Assembly (NCBI GenBank): GCA_021229015.1
Contig: CM037785.1
Span: forward strand, 43,050,543 to 43,114,542
Length of the DNA stretch: 64,000 nt
Direction of reading: 5' to 3'
Source of the DNA: Solen grandis
Taxonomy: Eukaryota; Mollusca; Bivalvia; Adapedonta; Solenidae
Positions 12,201-24,200 of this stretch are shown here, one piece after another. Both the position numbers and the translations under genes were made by a program. Every line of letters begins with the position of its first letter. Positions within the stretch are counted from its first letter, which is position 1. The notes under the pieces are model-generated. The model searched no databases and had not been told where the DNA came from. It saw only the letters and a list, made by a program, of their open reading frames with translations.

Positions 12201-15200
12201 TTATAGCTTTTGAGTTCGAACAACAAATCAAAACAATCTCAATTTACAAGTCAATAACGTTTTCTTGAACTGTCTATAAAGTATAACACATTTTATTTTC
12301 GTATGTTTATATAACATGATTAACATTATAGCTGAAAATAAACATTACGTTTATCGCTGACATGAGCATGCTATGGTTCTGGAATTATACCGTACCTGAA
12401 ATAAACATCATGGCGACTCGCTCGCGTGACATTCAGTTTCAAATAGTTGAAAACAAAAGTGCAAAATCGGCAGTCTGGAAACATTTTGGGTTTTTACTTT
12501 TGAATAAGTTTATTTTTTCTTTACTTGAGATTATATATATATATTTGACAAAGCTGTCAGTTGTGGATTTGAAAATAAAAACAAAGATAAAAATGTTTAT
12601 AGTAACTGATACATTTATTTCCCTTTTATAAGACATGAGTCAAAGGGTCATTGGTAAAGCAATAGTATCGCAATGCATTGCAATATTAATCCTGCAATAG
12701 TTGAACTATTGCAATAGCAACATACTGACTATCGATAGTATCGCAGTAGTCATTTTTGGGGTCAATGGTCAGCCCTACTATTAGTGCATAGAATACGAAA
12801 TTGATCATTTCATTTATTATATCATTTCTCTTGTGCAAGACTTAATAATGTGGTACTAGTATAGCTCTTTGCATGACATACAGCAATTAAGAATAGTACC
12901 AGATTCAGTTCTGTGATATTTAGTGCTCAAGGCAACACTAAATCTGTCTCCAGTATACAAAGTCACTAGATCACTGAAACTAGACTTACAATAAAGGTGA
13001 TTAATACCTCCAAATACCACCTGATCTTCATGTAATGTGAGTAGTGGTGGGAATCAGTTGGTAGAACTCATAATTAACTATACAAACTGCTCTGATTTCA
13101 TCAATTACTTTCCAATTTATATTGGTTGATATAAGAACAACAGTTAAATTCTTTCATTAGATGATACTTTGTTCACTTTTCGATGCAAATTTATTATTTT
13201 TATGTTGATTTTTTTTTTTTTAAATAGTTTTTTTCCTTACAATTTTAAGATTGTTTGATTTATATCATGAATAAATCACTTTTATACATCAAAGAGGAAA
13301 AAAATCACCGAAATATATGATGATAATGGAAATTGTGAACCTAAATTTTTGTTATTTGTTTATTGCCGATGAGTAAATTCACTGACTGATTATCGCTGAT
13401 GCAGCTGTAATCTGCCCACCACTAGATGTGAGTGCAGGACAGGACATGACATGATGTGACAAGATGCATTAAGTGTTATTTCCATATAGCCCCTACTTCT
13501 GTGACGCCGGGGTATAGTATTGTCAATGAGATGTTAAAAGCAAACAATAACAATTTAATCAGGATATCTTCCCTCAATATTTCTCATTTAATAATCCCAA
13601 AACAATCAATATTCTTCATGGCTGGAGTTGGTTTTGCCTGTTTAGTTACTTGAACTCCATGCATGAAACTGTTTACATAATCAACCTGATCATTTAAAAA
13701 AAAATATTTGTTTTTCTTTCCTTATTTTCTCCCTTGAGATCAGGGAAGGGCATGATATGAAGAAAATAATAGACTCCCTACCTTTGTTTCACCAAATATG
13801 GTAACATAGACAGCTGTACAGATACTTGAAATCAAGTACTTAAATAAGGGTATTGATATTTAAAAGCTAAATGTTAATGATTTTGCTTCTTTAAGAATGA
13901 TGACTCCTGAACACTTGAACTAAAAAATCTAACATTTTTTTGCAAAACACTTGATATACAAATGGCTATCACACTTGATATACAAGTGGGTAATTTTGCA
14001 ACACACAGCTACCATTGGCAATTTTTTTATGCCACGCCATGAAATGGCAATGGGCATATAGTGTTACACCTGTCCATGTGTGTGTGTGTTTGTGTAAGTA
14101 TTTGTGTCCCAGCTGTAACATTGTTTAATTTGGCACAAGTGATCCTTAGGACAAGATGATGTGTTGCAAACAAGAACCAGGTTGCTAGCTTGAAGGTCAA
14201 GGTCACAGCACTCATTTGACCTTAAAATCTTGTCCGTGCTGTAACTTTGTTATGTATAGTCGTGTTTTAAAATAACTTGGCACAAGTGAAACCCTAGGAC
14301 AAGACAATGTGTCGCAAAGAAGAACCAGGTCACTAGCTTGAAGGTCAAGCTCACAGCACTCGGTTGACTTTAAAATCATGTCCCGGCTGTATTATAACTT
14401 TGTTGTGAATGTTGTGTTTTGAAATAATTTGGCACAAGGAAGCCTAATAGGACAAAACAATGTGTTGTGAGCAAGTACCAGGTTGCTAGCTTGAAGGTCA
14501 AAGTCACATCACTTAGTTTAGGTCAGGGCCACAGTGCTCATTTGATCTTAAAATCATTTTCTTTTATATTTCCAGGTTTTCATCATATTTACTGGCAAAA
14601 TATCAACAAATAAATAAAATGGCAGGTGCATCCATGTTGTATGGACACATGTCTAGTTTATGAAAGTTGTAAACCCGAATTTTAGAAGTAGTGGCCTTAT
14701 TTACTCAGTTCATTAACCATGGCTTAGACTGGAACAATTTGCATTATTTTTGCTTTAAATATGTGTTAATGTCACAAAAACAAATATAAATCAGTACATG
14801 TTTCTTAAAATAAACATAGATGTCTAATTGTGTAATAAAATTCAAGTTTGCATTATTACTGAGCTAGAGACCAGCATTTCCTCTAACAAATTAGGTCTTG
14901 TATATTTTGAAGTAAATTAGAGTACACAATTTTGTTTATGTAACTGTATTGCAGCAGGGTAAGAATATAATGAGGGTTTAAATAAAATTAGAGAGGTTTG
15001 ATCCTCGTTATGGAGAAGGTCTTTCTTCTTTATTGACATTGTGGATATTTACAAAATATTTCTTCATTAGTCCATTTATGTTATATTCTGAAACACAGTT
15101 TATTGTAGAATATGGCTTACATATTACCAGTACATCTTAAATAATGAGTGAAGATACTGAATACATAGTGAATGTATAAGGTTTTTGTTTTTAATTGTGT

Positions 15201-18200
15201 TATGGACTTCAGTTTTCATTTGATACTTTATTTCAAGTATATCACATTAAAATCTTAATTATACAACGAAGTTGTAAGGGGGGTATACTGGATTCAGCTT
15301 GTCTGTCCGTTCGTCCATCCGGCCGTCCGTCCGTCCGGCCGTCTGTCTGTCAGTTTCTTTGTCTGGGCCGTAACTCAAAAAGTATAAAAGGCATCAAGAT
15401 GAAACTTCATATGTGGATAGATCTCATTGAGGGGAAGTGCAGTAACCAAGAACCATAACTCTCTGTCGCGTAATTTTGGAGTTATTGTCCTTTGTAAATT
15501 TTCATACTTAATTTTTGTCCAGGCCGTAATTCAAAAAGTATAAAAGATATCAAGATGAAACTTCATATGTGGATAGATCTCATTGAGGGGGCATGCAGTG
15601 ACCAAGAACAATAACTCTCAGTCGCGTAATTTTGGAGTTATTGTCCTTTGTAAATTTTCATACTTAATTTTTCTCTGGGCCGTAACTCAAAAAGTATAAA
15701 AGATATCAAGATTAAACTTCATATATGGATAGATCTCATTTAACAATACAGTGTTATAATGGATCTGAACAGTACAATGTAATGCAGCTGTACAATATAG
15801 TGTAATAATGGACCTGAACAGTACAGTGTAATAATCGACCGGAACAGTACAGTGTAATAATGGAGCTGAACAGTACAGTGTAATAATGGAGCTGAACAAT
15901 ACTTAGTGGGCCTTCATCCAAATAAATTAATGTATGTGTTAATATTATTTATTTTCCTTGTTGAGCCAATACGTTTACATGTCTCTGACCTACATCTTAT
16001 TTGTATTAAAATCCCTGTGACAAAGCGACATGCGCCATTACAATGGCAGTTCTAGTTAGCTCTATTTTTTGACTCTGTGAGTAGCATCTGGATATAACTG
16101 ATCAGATAAGCTGGGGCAAGATGAGAACACTTTTCAGCCAGTATAGCTCTGCTTAAACCAGCAATACTAGTACATTTAACTGAAGAAAAAAGAAGGAGGA
16201 AACTTCTAGTGATTTATGATAGCCACTGAACTATAATGAATACCTGAAAAATATATTACTTATCAGTGGAGTTTTAGCTCACCTTGTTCAAAGGCGAGCT
16301 ATTGTGACTGACGAATGTCAGACATCCGTCTTAACATTCAATTTAAAATGACTGCTCCTCCTAAACTACCAGGCCAATTTTCATAAAACTTAAGAATAAA
16401 AAGACCATTGGGTGGTCCTCTCCCAAAGCCGTTTAAAGAATTAAAATTCATGCAAAAATCTGGTTGTCATGGCATCCAAAAGGGAAAAAAATGTGAAAAC
16501 TTCGAACTATGTTTTGGAAAGGTTGTAAGGTCTTTTGATTTGCGTCAGACACATCATACAGTATGTGACTTTGATGCACAATTTCAACAAATTTCTCAAC
16601 AGCAGCCTTGTTGTGTGAGGCTGACAGGCATATGAACATTAAACGAATGATTTCACGCCTTTTTACATGCTTTTTTTTTTGCCACAATAATGGATTGATG
16701 TTATTTATAGATTTTGGTTGTGCCTGATTTTTGCCACTGCTGTACTGCTACTGCAAATATAGATTTCCACATTAATGTATTCCAACTTGTTTTCAAGACA
16801 TAGGTAACTAGACATGAGAGAGCACTAAATAAATCACCTTTGACTTGACAATATTTGTAGTAAGCATAATCTAGGGTGTCTCAGCTTTCCTAGTATTCAT
16901 CAGTTGTATAGCATCCAGAATCTTAACTGTAAAAAATATCAGATTGGGAATTAATATTAACCCTTTCCCTCATAGAGGAAAAGACCTATGCGAACAGCAT
17001 AAAACCAGATCAGCCTGCGAGTAACTCGCAGGCTGATCAGGTTTTATGCTGTTCGCTGCTCCTCAGTGGTCTGGAAATGAGGACTTTATAATTAAATTTG
17101 GTAAGGTTTAACTGTGGTTTTCTGCAGATCAGGCTTTATGTGGTACCTATTGAGTGCATCAAAATGAGTCTATATGAGGGAAAGGCTTAATGAAAAAACA
17201 ACAATATTATTATGCCTAAAAAAACAAAAACAAAACTGAAGGCTAGTTCTGTTTAAAACTGATCAGTAGCTTGTAGATGAGATGGTAATATTATAAAACC
17301 CATGAAATAATCCTTTCAGTTTGATTTTTTCTTCTAATTTATCTGTTAATGTTTTACAAATCGAGGGGTCAGAGCGAAACTAGGCTAAGTGCTTATATAA
17401 ATATATACACTTAGCCAATAAATATATGCACTTAGCCTAGTTTCGCTCTCACCCCTTGAAATGATGTAAATTCAATGCATATATGACATGATTTTAAAAC
17501 ATTCTCAGTGTACACAGGCTAAGCACTGTTACTTCTAGATCAAAGGAAAAGTCAAACAAATTAGAAGTGTGGAATTTGAATCTTGTTTCATACTGGTTGC
17601 CTAGATCAGTCTGTGGGTTTATCAGTTGAATGAAGTTTAGTCTACTGCATGATATGTGAGAATGACATGGGCAGCCTCTGAGGTATGGTGGAGACACATG
17701 TGGTTGGACCAGTATATTGATTCTAGAAAGTATATGATATAAATGTCTCAGGAGTGTACATTATTTATTCCTTTTTGTTGCACAGGGGAGTAGTGCAAAG
17801 TGAATATCACTCTAAAGTGATTCAGTGCTCAGTAATCACTTTTGAATTTCCGTAAAAGTTTGCCTGGCTTTAGCTTTTCTTATTGTATGTTTATTAAAAA
17901 GAAGGACAACAAAAATTACAAACAACTGTTAATAACAATATCTTCTGTTTATAAATTTATTTTTTTTATATACGCCCATCAAAGACGGGACATATTATGG
18001 ATTCACCTGGGGCAAATGGGTGGCTGGGTGGGCGGCGTCCAGTGATGTTGTCCGCTCTCTAACTCAAACAAACATGAATCGATCTTTAACTCAAACAAAT
18101 GTGAACAAATGACCACTGAAGTGAACATAATGACAAAACAACTGCATATAAAGAAACGTGGACCTAATATATAGCAAAATCAACTGAATATAATAACAAA

Positions 18201-21200
18201 ATGACTGCATATATTGTTATCTGCACTGCATATAAAGTCAAATGTACCGCAGATAACTACATATCTACTGAACGTAACGGTTTTACCACTACATATAATG
18301 TGTTAACCCCTGCACATAAAGGCATATGTACCAAACATAAAGACAGGTGCACATCATAAGACAGTCATGGCGTTCCATACAGACCTGTTATCATGCATGT
18401 TATAGAGAATCATTCAATCAAATCACTCCTGTCCCGCTTGTATACCAGTGAACAAGACCAGTCACTACCTGTATCATCTCCTGGTGTATCCAATGATAAT
18501 GATCTGCTGTTTCTCTGTATCAAAAGACGTCACGACTCTTCAGTTATTTTATAACACATGTGCTGCAAAAAATGACCATTATTATTGTTTGATGTAAGTA
18601 TATGTGTTAAAACTTCATCAAGTGATGTCAGCTTATAGAGGAACCCAACATAAAATTGATGCCAATTATTTTTGACAGTGATAAAAACAATATTTTGATA
18701 TTTTTCTTAACTGTGATTCATACGCCTGATTTATGGGGAAAAACTGAGTACATGTATATACCATTCATTCCATTGAAATTTTGCCCAAAGATGTGTAAAT
18801 CATGATTAAAGATTGTAAATTATAAATAAAACATGGTTATTGAGATTCTTTTTTTCGTAATTTATATTTATAATAAGTCACTGAATAATTTTTTTTCTTC
18901 ATTTGTTTAAAAAAAAAGTAATATTGCTGTGAAGATTAGTAATTGAATACTTCTTTTCATCCGGGAAAGACTTCAAAAATAGCTGTAATCTTACTTCTAA
19001 GCAACAATTACATGTACAGTATATTTTTAACAGTATCTCATCACCTGAAATCAGGCAAAATAAACACACTATTAGTTTAAAGGAAAGTTCCATGAACAAT
19101 TTGCATAATTGTGTACCGGTAATTCAGCGATTGTTATTTAAATATTTTTGTTTAAATGCAATGCATATCTTAATGACTGACTAGCCTGCTAATCCGCTAA
19201 TTGCTCGACCACACTCTCATCTGCACCATCATTAACACAGACCTGTTTTTACATTTTGTTTGTCAATAGAGAGTAATAAAATAAGAAAGAAAATTGATTT
19301 TCTTCACTTCCTTTTCTCGTGCAGCATGATGAAATTGTACCCCGCTGACAGTGTGTCATGGATGAATGATTCCAGTTCACCTATAAGCACAAATTGATAT
19401 CTTGAACAACTTGAATTATAAAAGTTATGTTTAAGAAGTGTGATTAAGTGTAGATCAGGCACAATAGTCAGAGTGAATATAGTATGAGTGTGTTGGGGGT
19501 TGGTTTAATTGGTGTTGTAGGAATGTGTGTAAAAATGTAATTAATGAGACCTTGCAATGATTTTATGCCAAGCATTTGAAAAAAAATAAAACAGGCAATG
19601 AATAAAAAAAAGACAGTAGGAATGAAGTATTATCTATTTTTAATCATTATTATACTGGAAATTGTATTCTGAAATACCACCTTGGTATGCTATGACATGT
19701 ATTGTGTATATGGGCTGGAAGGCTTACATTGAACCAATGTTTTCATCTATGGAATTTTCGTTATAAACATACTTCTTTTTGGCACTTCTATTTTATCATA
19801 TTTTGTTCAGAAATGGTCTTTGTGGGAAATACAAATATATTTAAAAAAAAAAAAGAAAGATTATATTTGTCCCATTTCCCAGCAACCCCTATAACCAATT
19901 TTTTGTGCTGTAGGTGTTCTTTTTAAACTTGAAAGGTATATAGCTTGGAAACACAATCACTATATACCTTCTTACCCCATTCCATCCTATACTCACCTGA
20001 AGACAAGGTGGGATGTTGGGATATTGATCACTGTTAGTGATAGATCTAGTCGTTGTTTTAATTCATACCAGATTTATTCATTTTTAGCTCGACTATTCGT
20101 AGAATATGAGAGCTATTGTAGTCACCCTGGCGTCGGCGTTGGCGTTGCAGCTTTTGGTTAAAGTTTTGCGTGCAAGTTACTATCAACCTTATATCTCAAT
20201 AACCATTTATGGTATTGACCTGAAAGTTTATAAATATGTTCAGGGGCATCAGACCACCAAGGTAGATAACTCTTGACTGAATTTAATATGAATTATGGCC
20301 CCTTTTTAACTTAGAAATTTTGGTTAAAGTTTTGCATGCAATAGAAAATTTGGTTAAAGTTTTGCGTGCAAGCTACTTTCTAGTTTGTATCTCAATAACC
20401 ATTCATGGTATTGACTTGAAAGTTTACAAATATGTTCAGGGGCATCAGACAACCAAGGTAGATAACTCTTGATGGAATATGTTACAAATTATTGCCCCTT
20501 TTTAACTTAGAAATTTTGGTTAAAGTTTTGCATGCAAGGTACTTTCATGCTAATATCTCAGTATCCAGGCATGGGATTGATTTGAGATATCTTTAATACA
20601 TTTATGGGTATCATACTTTTATGGTAGATAACTCTTAATGGAATATGTTACAAATTATTGCCCTTTTTAACTTAGAAATTTTGGTAAAAGTTTTGCATGC
20701 AAGTTACTTTCATGCTTATATCTCAGTATCCAGGCATGGGATTGATTTAAATTAGGGTTTTAGGTAGATAACTCTTAATGGAATATGTTACAAATTATTG
20801 CCCTTTTTAACTTAGAAATTTTGGTAAAAGTTTTGCATGCAAGTTCTTTCATGCTTATATCTCAGAGTCCAGGCATGGAATTGATTTGAAATATCTTTAA
20901 TATGTTTAGGGGTATCATACTATAAAGGAAGATAACACTTGATGGAATAAATTAAAAATTATGACCCCCTTTTAACTTAGAATTATGGTTAAATTTTGCA
21001 TTCAAGCTACTATCCAGCTTATATCTCAGAAATTGCTTGTGGAATTGACTAGAAAGTTAAGGTGTATCTTCAAGGGCATCAGAAAACAGGAGGATAACTT
21101 TTGGACTGATGCAAATAATGGCCCTTATCTAACATGGATTTTTGGTTTAAGTTTTGCATGCACAGTGTTATTGTGCTTATGTCTCAGTAACTAGGCATGG

Positions 21201-24200
21201 GATTGATTTTAGACATCATAAATATATTAAGGGGTATCAGACTATCAAGGTATATCATTTTTTACTATTACTATGAAGGGCAAGAATTTAAATAGATTTC
21301 ATTTGATTTACCAACAAGCATTTTGAATAGTCGAGCGTACTGTCCTCTGACAGCTCTTGTTTTATTCCACTGTCTGTAATATTTACCACTTATGTTATTA
21401 GTCGTGCCAAGAAAACTTTCATTGTGAGAGAAATTACACTAAAAATATTATATTGATGGTTTCCTTATTTAGTTTAATGTCTTATCCGAGCCCTTCTGTG
21501 ATCTATATGCTCTGTCTGGAACAAACACAATATTGTGCTGCCTTGTGCTACTTATACAATATTTATCCATACTGATATGGTATTGATCATGAATGCTTCT
21601 ATTTATAAAACTGAAGTCATTTCTATCTTGCACTAATGTGTAGCAAAAATAATTTGTTGAGAAAACCTTTGATATTTTAGCTTTAAGTACAAAATAATTA
21701 TCTGTGAATATGTCAAGTAAAGAAAAGATGCTATTTGCCATTTGAAAAGGATAAGTCCTACATACAGTGGTGACTTAAATGGGTTTCAGAGTAGATGAGC
21801 TTGAATCAGTTGATAAAGTCATAGATACTCTGTGGAATAAGAAAATAACTGAATGTCAACATGGGGCTAACGTCTGGTAGACACTGTCACATTTAAAACC
21901 AGCTCAATGCTGAACAAAAGGTGGTACTAATACAATGTATTGTCTCTTGTCTCTTGTATGTGAGTGGGTACTGTGACAGCCTGTCCAGACATATGGGTTT
22001 CTTCTAGGTGTATGTAGTTTTGTCACAGTTTGACCATGTGCTGTGGGTTTTCCCTTCCTCCCATTATGATGACAACACATGGTGCCTTATTTGATCAATG
22101 TACAAATTATAGAAAAATCAACTTGTTTTAAATATCAATAACTGAAAACAAACTAAGGTTTCTTTCAGCCAAATTATCTGAAAGTGCAAACCATGCTTTA
22201 GTTTGGTGCCTAATATCAGAATAAACTTACTTGAACAAATTTCTTACAATTAATACTAATGCTTCTCAGTCGTTGGACCAGTACTTCACTCATAAGAAGG
22301 TCATAAATGATTCATGTCCCCACCAGGGTTGAAACCCCAACTCTTAAGATTGGTAGACAGGTACATTACAACTTGACTTGGGCATTTGATATTAATTGTC
22401 TCTACTTTTTATGTTTCAGATTTTTCCAGCGTAACGAGCAGTATTGGGAATATGACCCATTCCTGGACACGCGGGCAGTACAACCAAGTAACCCTTGGAT
22501 CAGTGACGATGAGACTTTGTGGAATATCAACAGAAGCTTGTGAGTAATCTTGTCTCTACAACCCTCTCCCTCTACCACCTGGAAGAAAATGGCCTGTGTG
22601 ACCAGTATAAAACCAGATCAACCTGCACATAACTCACAGGCCTATTAAGTTTTGTACCGTATACTACTCATCACTTGAGATGAGAGACTGTACAACTTGT
22701 CAGTCCTATCAGGATGTTCAGTGGTCTGTCATGGTGTAATAAGTGAGTCTCTGAGGAATGGTGTCTCAAGCAGACACTTCTAAGCATAATGTGCGTGGTT
22801 ATCTCTATGTATGCTTGACTTCTGATTTGAATGAAGACAATCTCAGGGGGAATAATTGATGCTGCCAAGACATTGACAGTGAAGTATCCATGTTGCTTTC
22901 TTGTGATATACATATACCTTGTTACCATAGAACATACAGCAAAATATTTAGCCAATATTATAGTAAGTATGTTACCAACTTGGGAGTCATTCTGTTGTCT
23001 TGATATGAAGATTTGATGTCTCAAGACATGAGGCAGATATTTTGTATGTCATTGTTAGTTTGCGGTCTCTGGTTGTGAAATCAAAGAAGATGCTGCAGGG
23101 ATGTAGTGAATTGTTAAGACATTCCCCTGTCATTTTCAAGAATAGGTTTATACCCAGTTTATGAGCATTTGAATGGCTTATGCTTTATGACATTATATTC
23201 TGTTGAATATGAAGTGTTATGAAGACTTATAAAAGCAAAAATGCAATGTCTTACAGTAGAATTTCCCTGATTTTCATCACAATTTAAAAGGCCTGTGAAT
23301 TTACTTAAGTTTAGACTTCACATTTAAATCATGTCTTTTTTCATTATGACAAGTAAAAAGCTTTGATTATCAGATAATGCACAAGCAAATACCATATTAA
23401 TACTTTTTTAGGTCACCTGCACATGAAGTATTTGTATGCACATGGTGAACTGTTATATCTGCTGTCTGTCCTTAGTCTATTTGTCATGGCTCCTCTTCAC
23501 AGGGGCTATATAGGAGTCATGCTCATCATGGCATGTCCCATCACATCCTGGCCCATTAGGAACTAGAATAGAACTGGAATGTGTAGTGTAACCTAGAAAA
23601 AACAGTATGGAAAGGGTATTTATCACCTTCCTTGATGGCTGTAGTAGGGGTCAGTTTAGATATATTTATACCTACTTCAGTGAATTGAGGCTATATAGGA
23701 ATCTCACACTGTCCTGTCACATGACAAAAAGTCTATAGTGTTGAGTCAAGATGATGTAGAGGGGTATTCATCATCTTAATTGATAGCTCAAGCTTATTCA
23801 TGTAATAAACAGTATGTAAAATAAACAACTACAAAAATCCTTGACTAGACTGAAAGCTAATTTAAGACTTACTCAAACCCTTTATGATGTTTGGATTTAT
23901 ACATATAAGAAGTTCCCTTCACCCCTGGCATGTCACTAATTAGAAATATAGATATTTAAGAAATACATGTGTAAGGTGTAATGTTCCAGTATTGATGTGC
24001 CAACGATTACAAGGATCAAGAAGTGGGGGCTGAGTTTTGAGGACCTACTTAAGGATGAGACTGGTCGCCGAGAGTTTGAGATGTTCCTGAAGAAGGAGTA
24101 CAGTCAGGAGAACATCCGCTTCTACAAGGCTTGCAAGGAGCTCATCATTGCTCCAAACTCTCAAGTCAGTAAATGGAAGGTTGATATTGAGCGGTTAGTA

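Larger units (their letters stand above)
2484..22419 (+). other. RGS large intron, 19.9 kb
   Basis: A very long intron between two GGL-encoding exons. It carries most of the mobile elements listed below between 3.3 and 21.4 kb. The stretches 2490-3340, 5650-6210, 9235-10015, 10260-11870, 14670-15250, 18400-20080 and 21365-22300 look like plain AT-rich intron with no gene or clear repeat. Around 18060-18360 there are loose repeats of ACTGCATATAA-like words. Confidence 0.7.

Noticed and set aside
22671..23024. 117-codon minus-strand ORF just after an RGS exon
   Set aside because: Intronic, no homology pattern seen, and opposed by an equally meaningless plus-strand ORF.
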